From contig JAJYHX010000006.1 in assembly GCA_021784575.1 (NCBI GenBank), positions 1-64,000 of the forward strand: 64,000 nt of DNA. Direction: 5' to 3'. A program made the translations under genes and the position numbers. Below the pieces are notes generated by a model that did not search any database, was not told the origin of the DNA, and saw nothing but the letters and a program-made list of their open reading frames with translations. Numbering within the stretch: the stretch's first letter is position 1; each line of letters begins with the position of its first letter. This stretch comes from Nitrospirota bacterium. Lineage in GTDB: Bacteria; Nitrospirota; JACRHJ01. Shown piece after piece: positions 16,285 to 25,189 of this stretch.

Positions 16285-18213
16285 ATGTCCTTAGAGAGAG
16301 AAAGCTGCACGTCTTCATACTGTGAAGACCCGCAGATAGTAGAGATGGATACCGATATACTGCTCATCGGCGGCGGCATGGCGAATTGCGGAGCAGCGTT
16401 CGAGGTTATGCCCTGGGCCAAGAAGTTCGGCCTCAAGGTGACGCTTGTCGATAAGGCGGCGATGGATCGTTCCGGCGCGGTTGCGCAGGGCCTCTCCGCC
16501 ATAAACACCTACATGGGCGGACAGGATCCCGCCGACTACGTCCGCATGGTCAAGAACGACCTTATGGGCATCGTGCGCGACGACCTCATCTATGACGTGG
16601 GCCGCCATGTTGACGACTCCGTCCACATGTTCGAGAAGTGGGGCCTCCCCGTCTGGAAGCAGGCGGGCGACGAGGGCAAGCCGCTTGATAAGGGCGGCAA
16701 GTGCGTCCGCTCCGGCAAGTGGCAGATAATGATAAACGGCGAGTCCTACAAGGTTATCGTCGCCGAGGCCGCGAAGAAGGCCCTTGGCGAAGAAAACATC
16801 TTTGAGAGGGTGTTCATCGTCAAGCTCATCCTGGACGAGAAGGAAGACAACAGGATCGCGGCGGCAGTCGGCTTCTCCACCCGCGAGAACAAGATATACT
16901 ACATCCGCGCCAACGCCATGTTGCTTGCCGCCGGCGGCGCCGTCAACATCTTCAGGCCGCGTTCCGTCGCGGAAGGCATGGGCCGCGCTTGGTACCCGGT
17001 ATGGAACGCCGGCTCCACCTACACGATGGCAGCCCAGGTCGGCGCGGAGCTTACGATGATGGAAAACCGTTTCGTGCCCGCCCGCTTCAAGGACGGCTAC
17101 GGCCCGGTCGGCGCGTGGTTCCTGCTCTTCAAGGCGAAGGCCACCAACGCCAAGGGCGAGGACTACATGACCACAAACGGCGAGATGCTCAAGGACTATC
17201 CGCCCTACGGTCTCGCCGCAGTCCCGGCCACCTGCCTCAGGAACCACCTGATGCTGAAAGAGATGAAGGAGGGCCGCGGCCCGATATACATGGACACCGC
17301 CACCGCGATGAAGAACCTCTCGGCGACGATGGACGAGAAGCAGGTAAAGCACCTCGAAGCCGAGGCGTGGGAAGACTTCCTCGATATGTGCGTCGGCCAG
17401 GCGGGTCTCTGGGCCGGCATGAACATCCAGCCGGAAGTCATCGGCTCCGAGCTTATGCCGACCGAGCCGTACATGCTTGGCAGCCACTCCGGCTGCTGCG
17501 GCATCTGGGTCTCCGGCCCCGAGGACATAGCTCCCGCCGAGTGGCAGTGGGGCTATAACAGAATGACCACCGTCAAAGGCCTCTTCACGGCTGGTGACGG
17601 CGTCGGCGCCTCCGGCCACAAGTTCTCCTCCGGCTCTCACGCCGAAGGGCGCATAGCGGCGAAGGCGATGGTGAAGTTCGTCCTGGACAACAAGGGCTTC
17701 AAGCAGACCATCTCCAAGAGCGGCAAGGAGTTCGCGGCTGAGATACAGAAGCCGTTCAGGACGTTCGAGCAGTTCAAGAACGTCACCACGGACGACTACG
17801 TCAACCCGAACTACATCAGGCCGAAGATGCTCATGTACCGCCTGAACAAGATCATGGACGAGTATGTCGCCGGAACCTCCACCTACTACATCACCTCCGG
17901 CAAGCTGATGAACCGGGCGCTGGAGCTTCTCACCTGGCTTAAGGAGGACTCCGATAAGATGGCTGCAAAAGACCTCCACGAGCTGATGAGGTGCTGGGAG
18001 AACTACCACCGCATCTGGACCGCCGAGGCGCACCTCCGCCACATCCTCTTCAGGGAAGAGACCCGTTACCCCGGCTTCTTCTACAGGTCGGACTTCCCGA
18101 AACTGGACGAGACGAACTGGAAGTGCTTCGTGAACTCGAAGTACAACCCCAAGACGAACGAGTGGGAGATGAAGAAGGTCCCGCACAAGGACCTCGTCCC
18201 GCTTACGAAGTAA
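16285..18213 (+). CDS. aprA: Adenylylsulfate reductase, alpha (flavoprotein) subunit
   Basis: The protein has 642 residues, normal for dissimilatory AprA. It reduces APS to sulfite and AMP (reversibly) in the cytoplasm. The FAD-binding start is TDILLIGGGMANCGAAFE near residue 18, then DRSGAVAQGLSAINTYMGG near 62, and the substrate-channel region GSHSGCCGIWVSGPED near 400. The C-terminal part carries the conserved RWENYHR-like (MRCWENYHR) segment. ACAAGGAGG precedes the ATG. Electrons come from the Qmo complex encoded directly downstream. Confidence 0.98.
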   Translation: MSLERESCTSSYCEDPQIVEMDTDILLIGGGMANCGAAFEVMPWAKKFGLKVTLVDKAAMDRSGAVAQGLSAINTYMGGQDPADYVRMVKNDLMGIVRDDLIYDVGRHVDDSVHMFEKWGLPVWKQAGDEGKPLDKGGKCVRSGKWQIMINGESYKVIVAEAAKKALGEENIFERVFIVKLILDEKEDNRIAAAVGFSTRENKIYYIRANAMLLAAGGAVNIFRPRSVAEGMGRAWYPVWNAGSTYTMAAQVGAELTMMENRFVPARFKDGYGPVGAWFLLFKAKATNAKGEDYMTTNGEMLKDYPPYGLAAVPATCLRNHLMLKEMKEGRGPIYMDTATAMKNLSATMDEKQVKHLEAEAWEDFLDMCVGQAGLWAGMNIQPEVIGSELMPTEPYMLGSHSGCCGIWVSGPEDIAPAEWQWGYNRMTTVKGLFTAGDGVGASGHKFSSGSHAEGRIAAKAMVKFVLDNKGFKQTISKSGKEFAAEIQKPFRTFEQFKNVTTDDYVNPNYIRPKMLMYRLNKIMDEYVAGTSTYYITSGKLMNRALELLTWLKEDSDKMAAKDLHELMRCWENYHRIWTAEAHLRHILFREETRYPGFFYRSDFPKLDETNWKCFVNSKYNPKTNEWEMKKVPHKDLVPLTK

Positions 18214-18513
18214 ACAGGGTTTGTCTAACCTGGCCAGGCCCGCCTTGCGGCGGGCCCCGCCTGATTGGACGAGCGGGGGCAAAAGTGGCGGCGCCAAAGA
18301 TTACGCCGTCATTCCCGCCCCGGACGTGTGCGAACCGGGGCAGGTTGCATGGGAAATTCAGGCGGCGGGTTATGCCCCGGGTCGTTTTGAATTGTCAATC
18401 TGGAGCCGGGGCAGGCTATAGAAGGAATCCATGTGGCGGGGGCGGGCGTATCCGGACGCCGAGGAGTATCAGGGCCGGTAGAGCGCGTGGAACATTATGA
18501 ATGGAGAGGCTGT
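18214..18513. other. aprA-qmoA spacer with a strong hairpin
   Basis: No gene is seen in this 300-nt spacer. A perfect 8-bp GC hairpin (GGCCCGCC-TTGC-GGCGGGCC, 18237-18256) lies 23 nt after the aprA stop, without a U-tract. It may stabilise the apr mRNA end or mark a processing site rather than terminate. The qmoA frame is open back to 18433 but the convincing start is 18514. Confidence 0.5.
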
Positions 18514-19761
18514 ATGGCGGAGAACAAAAGCATCCTGGTCGTTGGCGGCGGAATAAGCGGGATTTCCGTGGCCGTCGAAGCGGCGGAAGTGGGGTACAAG
18601 GTTCATCTTGTCGAAAGGAACGCGTACCTGGGCGGAAGGGTGGCCCAGCTCAACAAATACTTTCCCAAGCTGTGCCCGCCCTATTGCGGCCTGGAGATAA
18701 ATTTCAGGCGTATCAGGCCCAATCCCGATATCGACGTCCTTACGATGAGCGAAGTCGTGAATGTGCAGGGCGATCCCGGGAATTTTACTGTCACGATAAA
18801 AACCAACCCGCGCTATGTCAATTCGGCCTGCACAGCCTGCGGCAAGTGCGCGGAGGTCTGCCCGGCTGAGCGCGTAAACGGCTTCAACTACGGCATGAAC
18901 AAGACGAAGGCGGCATACCTTCCGCACACCCTGGCATTCCCCATGAAATATGCCATTGACCGCTCGGCGTGCGCATCCGGTTGCAAGGCCTGCGAAGAGG
19001 CCTGCAAATACGGGGCAGTCGAGCTTGGCCAGCAGCCGGCGACCGCCGAACTCAAAGTCGGCACAATAGTCTACGCAACCGGCTGGAAGCCGTACGACAT
19101 GGGGAACCTGAAGCTCCTTGGCGAAGGGAAGATGAAGAACGTCATCTCGAACGTCATGATGGAGCGTCTCGCTTCTCCGGGCGGGCCGACCGGCGGGAAG
19201 ATACTCAGGCCGTCGGACGGCAGGGAGGCCAAGGTTGTAGGGTTCGTCCAGTGCGCCGGGAGCAGGGACGAAAACCACCTCTCGCACTGCTCCTCCGTCT
19301 GCTGCATGGCCTCGATAAAGCAGGCATTCTATCTTCGCGACCAGTATGCGGACTCGAAGGCGGAGATATTCTACATAGACTTAAGGACGCCCGGGCGCTA
19401 CGAGAAGTTCCTGAACAGGGCGCAGGCCGACGAGAACATAAAATTCACCAAGGGCAAGGTCGCGGCGGTATCCGAAGACCCGTCCACGGGTGATGTAACT
19501 GTCGAGCTGGAAGACGTGCTCGCCGGGACAAAGAGGAAGGCTACGGTGGACATGCTGGTGCTCGCCACCGGCATGGAGCCTGAAATGAAGGGAAGCACGG
19601 GCGCGGCTTCGATAAATCAGGACGGGTTCGCCCTGGCCGATCTTCAGAAGCCGGGGATATATTCTACAGGGGTGGCCAAGAGCCCGGTGGACGTTATGAC
19701 GTCCATACAGGATGCGGCCGGGACGGCTCTCAAGGCGATGCAGTCGATAGTCAGGAGTTAG
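18514..19761 (+). CDS. qmoA: Quinone-interacting membrane-bound oxidoreductase subunit QmoA
   Basis: The protein has 415 residues and is a soluble flavoprotein related to HdrA. It begins KSILVVGGGISGISVAVEAAEVGY (FAD Rossmann fold), then LGGRVAQLNKYFPKLCPPYCG near residue 44, a [4Fe-4S] set CTACGKCAEVCP near 109, and CASGCKACEEACKYG near 151. Qmo passes electrons from the quinone pool to APS reductase. ATG 18514 has GGAGAGG upstream; an upstream extension of 27 codons is arginine/glycine-rich and unlike the family. qmoB begins 4 nt after the stop. Confidence 0.95.
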   Translation: MAENKSILVVGGGISGISVAVEAAEVGYKVHLVERNAYLGGRVAQLNKYFPKLCPPYCGLEINFRRIRPNPDIDVLTMSEVVNVQGDPGNFTVTIKTNPRYVNSACTACGKCAEVCPAERVNGFNYGMNKTKAAYLPHTLAFPMKYAIDRSACASGCKACEEACKYGAVELGQQPATAELKVGTIVYATGWKPYDMGNLKLLGEGKMKNVISNVMMERLASPGGPTGGKILRPSDGREAKVVGFVQCAGSRDENHLSHCSSVCCMASIKQAFYLRDQYADSKAEIFYIDLRTPGRYEKFLNRAQADENIKFTKGKVAAVSEDPSTGDVTVELEDVLAGTKRKATVDMLVLATGMEPEMKGSTGAASINQDGFALADLQKPGIYSTGVAKSPVDVMTSIQDAAGTALKAMQSIVRS

Positions 19762-19765
19762 CCAT

Positions 19766-22054
19766 ATGGACAGGAAACTTGGTATTTATCTTTGCTCCGG
19801 ATGCGGCATATCCGATGCCGTTGATATGGAGAGGATCGAGAAGGTGGCCTCGGGAGAGCTGAAAGCGGCCTCGTGCGCGGTGAACCCTTTCCTCTGCGGG
19901 AAGGAAGGCTCCGCAAAAATAGCCGCAGACGTCAAAGACGGCGTGAATACCGTCGTAATCGGCGCTTGTTCGCCCAGGGTCATGTACGACGTCTTCGACT
20001 TTGGCCCCCAGACGGTGCTCGAAAGGGTGAACCTGCGGGAACACGTCGCCTGGTCTCAGCCGGGTGCGGAAATCAAGACGGAGGGCGAGGGGGCGGAAGG
20101 GGGCCAGGGAAGCGCAAAACTGGTCTACACTGAATCGACCCAGATGATGGCGGCTGACTATCTCCGCATGGGCGTCGCGAAGGCGATGAAGGCGGAGCCG
20201 CCGGAGCCTCTCAGGCAGGAACTGACAAAGGCCGTCCTGGTCGTCGGCGGCGGCGTGACAGGCATGAGGGCCGCGCTGGATGCTTCCATTATGGGATACA
20301 AGGCCGTCCTGGTCGAGAAGACCGGCGCGCTTGGCGGCTGGAACGCAAAGTCGTTCATGCAGCTTCCGACCACGGGCGACTTCTCCAAGGCGGAAGAACC
20401 GATTGCCGGCGAACTCATAGCGCAGGTTCGCGCCGACGGCAATATAAAGGTGTATCTCAACGCAGAGGTTACGAAGACCGCGGGCGCGCCGGGGATGTAC
20501 GATGTCACCATAACCTCCGGCGGCGCCGAGGCGCAGGAAAAGATAGGCACCATCATCATGGCGGTCGGCTGGCAGCCCTACGACCCCGCGAACCTCGCGG
20601 ACAAGTACGGCTACGGCAACCTCGTGAACGTGATAACGAGCGTCCAGCTCGAGGAGATGGCAAAGGACGGCTCCATCAAGAGACCGTCCGACGGCAAGGC
20701 CCCGGGCAGCGTGCTGTTCATACAGTGCGCAGGCTCGCGCGACCCGCAGCACCTCCCCTACTGTTCTTCCACGTGTTGCGCGACATCGCTTAGACAGGCC
20801 GGCTATATCCGCCAGGCCTCGGGCGAGGCAAAGGCGATAATCGTCTATAAGGACATGCGCACGCCGGGCCTCTACGAAAACTACTACAAACAAGCCCAGA
20901 ACGACCCCGGCATATTCCTTACAAAGGGCGAGGTTACGGGCATAACGGAGGAAGGTAGCGGGAACCTCCTGGTCGAGGTCTCGGACAGCTTCCTGGGCGA
21001 AAAGGTGGGGATAAGGGCGGACCTCGTGGTGCTTGCCACGGGCATGGTCCCGAACACGAAGCCTCTCGACAGGGCATCCAACGAACTGCCCGTCAGGACT
21101 CTTGCGATGGACTACGACGACCAGGCCAAGGGCGTAAAGCCCCTGACGCCCGCGCCGGTGCTGAACCTCCAATACCGCCAGGGGCCTGAAGTCCCGACGC
21201 TTGAATACGGCTTCACGGACTCCCACTATATCTGTTTCCCCTACGAGACCCAGAGGACGGGCATCTACGCCGCAGGCGCGGTGCACTCCCCGATGGGCGT
21301 GGCCGAGGCGCTTAGGGACGCATCCGGCGCCGCCATGAAGGCCATACAGTGCGTGGAGCTTACGTCGAGAGGCGCGGCGGTGCATCCGAGGGCGGGCGAC
21401 ATGACCTACCCGGAGTTCCGCCTGGAGTCCTGCACACAGTGCAAACGCTGTACGGAGGAATGTCCGTTTTCCACGCTGGACGAAGACGAGAAGGGCACGC
21501 CGAAGCCGAACCCGACCCGCTGCCGCCGCTGCGGCGTGTGCATGGGCGCGTGCCCCCAGAGGATAATATCTTTTAAGAACTACTCCGTTGACATCATAGG
21601 TTCCATGATCAAGGCGGTGGACGTGCCCTCGGACGACGACTCGCAGATGCGTTTTATCTGCCTAATGTGCGAAAACGACGCATACCCCGCGCTCGATATG
21701 CTGGGCATTAACCGCTTGAAATACCACAACAACCTGCGTATAGTGCCCGTCAGGTGCCTGGGCTCCGTCAACGTCGTCTGGATAGCGGACGCCCTCTCGC
21801 GCGGAGTGGACGGCATAATCATGGCCGGCTGCAAGTTCGGCGAGGACTACCAGTGCCACTTCATCAAGGGTTCCGAGCAGTGCAGCAAGAGGATGGACAA
21901 TGTGCAGGAGACGCTCCAGAGGCTTTCGCTCGAGAAGGAGCGCGTCCAGCAGATACAGGTTACCGCCTCGGATTACGCCCAGCTTCCCGCGATGCTGGAC
22001 AAAATAGTCGAAGGCATAAAATCCATGGGCCCCAACCCATTCAAGGGCTTTTAG
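19766..22054 (+). CDS. qmoB: Quinone-interacting membrane-bound oxidoreductase subunit QmoB
   Basis: The protein has 762 residues and is HdrA-like with a C-terminal MvhD-like domain. In order it shows a Cys-rich start (LCSGCGISD), an HdrA part around GACSPR, an FAD fold (VLVVGGGVTGMRAALDA near residue 156), a double [4Fe-4S] module (CTQCKRCTEECP near 556 and CRRCGVCMGACP near 582), and the MvhD-type region CKFGEDYQCHFIKGSEQC near 690. It links QmoA to the membrane subunit. It is tightly packed between qmoA (4 nt) and qmoC. Confidence 0.95.
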   Translation: MDRKLGIYLCSGCGISDAVDMERIEKVASGELKAASCAVNPFLCGKEGSAKIAADVKDGVNTVVIGACSPRVMYDVFDFGPQTVLERVNLREHVAWSQPGAEIKTEGEGAEGGQGSAKLVYTESTQMMAADYLRMGVAKAMKAEPPEPLRQELTKAVLVVGGGVTGMRAALDASIMGYKAVLVEKTGALGGWNAKSFMQLPTTGDFSKAEEPIAGELIAQVRADGNIKVYLNAEVTKTAGAPGMYDVTITSGGAEAQEKIGTIIMAVGWQPYDPANLADKYGYGNLVNVITSVQLEEMAKDGSIKRPSDGKAPGSVLFIQCAGSRDPQHLPYCSSTCCATSLRQAGYIRQASGEAKAIIVYKDMRTPGLYENYYKQAQNDPGIFLTKGEVTGITEEGSGNLLVEVSDSFLGEKVGIRADLVVLATGMVPNTKPLDRASNELPVRTLAMDYDDQAKGVKPLTPAPVLNLQYRQGPEVPTLEYGFTDSHYICFPYETQRTGIYAAGAVHSPMGVAEALRDASGAAMKAIQCVELTSRGAAVHPRAGDMTYPEFRLESCTQCKRCTEECPFSTLDEDEKGTPKPNPTRCRRCGVCMGACPQRIISFKNYSVDIIGSMIKAVDVPSDDDSQMRFICLMCENDAYPALDMLGINRLKYHNNLRIVPVRCLGSVNVVWIADALSRGVDGIIMAGCKFGEDYQCHFIKGSEQCSKRMDNVQETLQRLSLEKERVQQIQVTASDYAQLPAMLDKIVEGIKSMGPNPFKGF

Positions 22055-22064
22055 GAGGATGACA

Positions 22065-23216
22065 ATGAACGGGACAATTATTGAGCCTGATCTCGGGTTT
22101 ATAAAAGGCTTGACGGCTTCCGGGGCCGAATCCCTGAAAAAATGTTATCAGTGCGCGACATGCTCCGTTGTCTGCAAGATAGCCCCCGAAGGAAGCCCGT
22201 TCCCGCGGAAGGAAATGATATGGGCGCAGTGGGGGCTCAAGGACAAGCTCGCCGCCGACCCGGACGTGTGGCTCTGCCACAACTGCGGGGACTGCACCGC
22301 CAACTGCCCGCGCGGCGCAAAGCCAGGCGATGTCCTCGGCGCGCTCAGGCAGGCGACTATCGAGAAATACGCCATGATAAAGCCGCTTGCGTCTCTCGGA
22401 AGCAGTTTCGCCGCGCAGCTCATAGTTGCGGCGATGGTCATAGCCGGCCTGCTCTTGGCCGTCGGGCACACGAACGTCCTCGCGAACTACCATTCGGTCG
22501 GCAAGGACGGCAAGCTGCGTATCATCTTCAACAACTTCATCCCGACCCACGACATAGACAAGCTCTTCGTGCCGCTCTTCCTCCTCGGCGTGCTGACGGC
22601 AATATACGGGATAAAGAAATTCTGGAACGACATCTGCGATGCCGCCGGGCTTGGAAAATATACCGGCAGGAACGCGCTGCCGAGCATCCTTCCCACAATC
22701 GGCCAGGTGCTGAAACACAATGTCTTCGCCTCGTGCGGCGAGAACAAGGACAGGAAAACCCCGCACATGCTGACGCTCTTCGCCTTCATCGCCCTTTTTA
22801 TCACAACGAACTGGGCGGTGTTTTACCTCTACGTGCTCGGATGGAAGCCGGGAGACTACTCATCTCTGGCCAATCCCCTGAAATGGCTCGGCAACGCCGG
22901 CGCAATCATGCTTATATCGGGTTCTTACCTGCTCATCAGGAACCGCAGGGCAAAGTCCTCGAAGCAGACGAGTTCCAACTTCGACTGGAACCTGCTGTAT
23001 CTTGTCTTCTTCATCGGCATAACCGGCCTTGGGGCGGAGGCATTCAGGCTTGTCGGGTCGTACGCGGAAGCGCAGATACTATATGTCACGCACCTCGTAT
23101 TTATCGCGCAGCTCTTCATATTCGCGCCCTATTCCAAGCTCGCGCACATGTTCTACCGCACCACCGCGATGGTCTTCGCCAGGCACACCGGTAGGGATCT
23201 GAGGGTGGCGGCATAA
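22065..23216 (+). CDS. qmoC: Quinone-interacting membrane-bound oxidoreductase subunit QmoC
   Basis: The protein has 383 residues and is a natural fusion of an HdrC-like ferredoxin domain and an HdrE-like cytochrome b membrane domain. The N-terminus has CYQCATCSVVCKIAP near 25-39 and CHNCGDCTANCPRG near 71-84. From about residue 115 come about six transmembrane helices with His residues suited to haem binding. This is the quinone-facing anchor of Qmo. ATG 22065 is preferred over 22059, which directly abuts AGGAGG. A strong terminator follows at 23342. Confidence 0.95.
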   Translation: MNGTIIEPDLGFIKGLTASGAESLKKCYQCATCSVVCKIAPEGSPFPRKEMIWAQWGLKDKLAADPDVWLCHNCGDCTANCPRGAKPGDVLGALRQATIEKYAMIKPLASLGSSFAAQLIVAAMVIAGLLLAVGHTNVLANYHSVGKDGKLRIIFNNFIPTHDIDKLFVPLFLLGVLTAIYGIKKFWNDICDAAGLGKYTGRNALPSILPTIGQVLKHNVFASCGENKDRKTPHMLTLFAFIALFITTNWAVFYLYVLGWKPGDYSSLANPLKWLGNAGAIMLISGSYLLIRNRRAKSSKQTSSNFDWNLLYLVFFIGITGLGAEAFRLVGSYAEAQILYVTHLVFIAQLFIFAPYSKLAHMFYRTTAMVFARHTGRDLRVAA

Positions 23217-23245
23217 AGCGGGAACTGGTTTCGGGCGACGGTATA

Positions 23246-23340
23246 GCAGGTTTTAGGTTGCGGGCATGTGAGCAAAAGAGTCTCCGAGGCCCATCGCGTT
23301 CTTAATGCATGGCAGGTTTTCGGTTACAGGGATATGAACA
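23246..23340. repeat. Imperfect 31-nt direct repeat after qmoC
   Basis: Two copies starting GCAGGTTTT(A/C)GGTT begin at 23246 and 23312 (66 nt apart) and stay similar for about 31 nt. Both lie between the qmoC stop and its terminator. The role is unknown. Confidence 0.5.
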
Positions 23341-23341
23341 G

Positions 23342-23369
23342 ACGGGAGGCGGATGCCTCCCGTTTTTTT
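23342..23369 (+). terminator. Terminator of the qmo genes
   Basis: A perfect stem ACGGGAGGC-GGAT-GCCTCCCGT is followed by seven T residues. It ends the sat-apr-qmo region before the convergent small gene. Confidence 0.92.
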
Positions 23370-23383
23370 GCGGGAATGGCGGG

Positions 23384-23632
23384 CTAATTGCCGGCTTTCT
23401 TGGCCTGAGCCGCCTGCGCTTCGCCCATCTTCTTCGCTATGGGCACGGCAAGTTTTGTAACCTCCTCCGGCACGTCTTCGTTTAATACCCAATATAAAGC
23501 CGTCATATAAGTCGCCTGCCTGGCCACCTTAAAGAAATCCTCCGGCTGCACCTGGCTCTTGGCCGTAAAGTCCCTCAGGGCCTCCAGGCTGTCCTGTATC
23601 TTTGCGCGTATTTCGGTTTCGTTTCTTGTCAT
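23384..23632 (-). CDS. Hypothetical 82-residue cytoplasmic protein
   Basis: This is a short helical protein with no signal peptide, cysteines or membrane helix, and it ends in an Ala/Lys-rich tail (GEAQAAQAKKAGN). AAAGGAGAGATA precedes the ATG, so translation is likely. It lies convergent to qmoC and upstream faces an AT-rich 220-nt spacer shared with the HD-GYP gene. The family was not recognised and no link to sulfur metabolism can be shown beyond position. Confidence 0.7.
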   Translation of the reverse strand: MTRNETEIRAKIQDSLEALRDFTAKSQVQPEDFFKVARQATYMTALYWVLNEDVPEEVTKLAVPIAKKMGEAQAAQAKKAGN

Positions 23633-23856
23633 TATCTCTCCTTTGGGCTAAAAAGTTCCGAATTTTTAACAAAAAATCTAATTTTTAAAGCTGCCGTCAT
23701 CAACCTTTGATAATAAAGACACGCCCGCCGTTTGTCAAGAAATCATAATTATTTTAAGGTGAAATACACTAAAAACAACAGATAATTTATTTTGTTTAAA
23801 ATATATGGTAATATTTAAATTGTTCAGAACCGTAAACCTCAAAACAGGAGAAGCCT

Positions 23857-25173
23857 ATGAATAATTTGAAGCGCAATAAATCGCTCAATGACTTTGCGGC
23901 GGCATTCAGGTTCTCGATGCTCGCGATATACACTATACCCATGTTTGTAATCGCCTATGTTTACATCCAATACATATATCCCATGTTCTCCACCGAGAGC
24001 GGCGACAAGGCTATAGGGGTAATGGCGGTGCTCGTCCTCGCCGTTGTGCTTTCCCTGCTCGGGCTGGCGCATCTGTCAAAGACCTTCAAGAAGGAAGGCG
24101 ATACGCTGATGCGTCTCGACGAGCGGATGCGGATTTTTATGAATGCGACAAAACGCTTCGAGGAGGTCGGATACTCCGACCTGCTTATAGATTCCATCGC
24201 GGACTCTGCCAGGGAGGTATTGGATGCGGAGGCGAGTTCGCTCCTTTTGTTCAACAAGGAAGGCCTCCTGAGGGTGGAGTATGTCGAAGGCTCGAAGGCC
24301 GCGGCGTGCGCGATGAAGGGCAGGACGATTCAGCCGGGGCAGGGCATAGCAGGCTGGGCGGCCAAAGAGAGGCGGCCTGTAATAGTAAACGACGTAAAAT
24401 CCGACCCGCGCTTCGATGAGAAGCTGGAAAGGGAATGCAGGCTTAATAGCAAAGCCGTGATGTGCGCGCCGCTTGTCTTCGGCGGGCGGAATTTCGGCGT
24501 CCTGGAGGTCATAAACAAGCGGGACGGCGCCGACTTTTCGGAAGGCGACTTAAAGACCCTGGTCTCTCTCGCGGAAAGGGCGGCCTCGGCGATCCACCGA
24601 GTAAGAACGGAAGAGGAAATGAAATCGGACCTTGTCCACATGTTCGATATACTTATGGTAGCGATTGACAACTACATGCCTGAAAAAAAGGGCCATTCGA
24701 GAAGGGTATCCCGTTACGCCGTCAAGCTTGCCAAGAGCCTCGGACTCGGGGAAGAGGATGTAAAGAAGGTTTATTTCGGAGCGCTTCTGCACGACGTGGG
24801 TTTTCTGAAGTTCGATATAGTGGAAAACCAGATTAAAAAAAGAAGCAGGTTCCATCCGCAGATAGGGGCGGATATGATTAAGGACATAACACAGTGGAAG
24901 GATATTGTGCCTATAGTCCTGCAGCACCACGAGCATTACGACGGCACCGGCTATCCAGCCGGGCTTAGAGGCAGCGACATCTCGCTCGGCGCAAGGATTG
25001 TCGGCCTCGCCGAGGCATTCGACGCCATGACAAGCCCGGAGAGTTATAAACCCGCCGTGAGTTTCGAGCAGGCCATTGAAGAGATAAAGGCGTCATCCGG
25101 AAAGCAGTTCGACCCGGAGGCGGCGGACATTCTGCTCAGAACGTTCAGGAAGGAAGACGTAATCGATATGTGA
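23857..25173 (+). CDS. Membrane GAF-HD-GYP regulator (probable cyclic-di-GMP phosphodiesterase)
   Basis: The protein has 438 residues. Two transmembrane helices (about residues 18-42 and 53-73) are followed by a coiled linker, a GAF sensor domain (about 95-245, GIAGWAAKERRPVIVNDV) and an HD-GYP domain (about 255-435). HD-GYP residues are visible: HSRRVSRYA, LLHDVGFLKFD, RSRFHPQIGADM, QHHEHYDGTGYP and ARIVGLAEAFDAMTS. HD-GYP proteins hydrolyse cyclic-di-GMP. GAF domains bind small ligands or haem, but which one is unclear. CAGGAGAAGCC precedes the ATG. It is a single gene. Confidence 0.9.
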   Translation: MNNLKRNKSLNDFAAAFRFSMLAIYTIPMFVIAYVYIQYIYPMFSTESGDKAIGVMAVLVLAVVLSLLGLAHLSKTFKKEGDTLMRLDERMRIFMNATKRFEEVGYSDLLIDSIADSAREVLDAEASSLLLFNKEGLLRVEYVEGSKAAACAMKGRTIQPGQGIAGWAAKERRPVIVNDVKSDPRFDEKLERECRLNSKAVMCAPLVFGGRNFGVLEVINKRDGADFSEGDLKTLVSLAERAASAIHRVRTEEEMKSDLVHMFDILMVAIDNYMPEKKGHSRRVSRYAVKLAKSLGLGEEDVKKVYFGALLHDVGFLKFDIVENQIKKRSRFHPQIGADMIKDITQWKDIVPIVLQHHEHYDGTGYPAGLRGSDISLGARIVGLAEAFDAMTSPESYKPAVSFEQAIEEIKASSGKQFDPEAADILLRTFRKEDVIDM

Positions 25174-25189
25174 AGGCAAAAAACACGCC

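Noticed and set aside
16315-18297. 660-codon open frame antisense to aprA
   Set aside because: Same kind of shadow frame; Arg/Val/Leu/Gly-rich without motifs.
19751-21385. 544-codon frame antisense to qmoB
   Set aside because: Shadow of qmoB with biased composition and no start signal.
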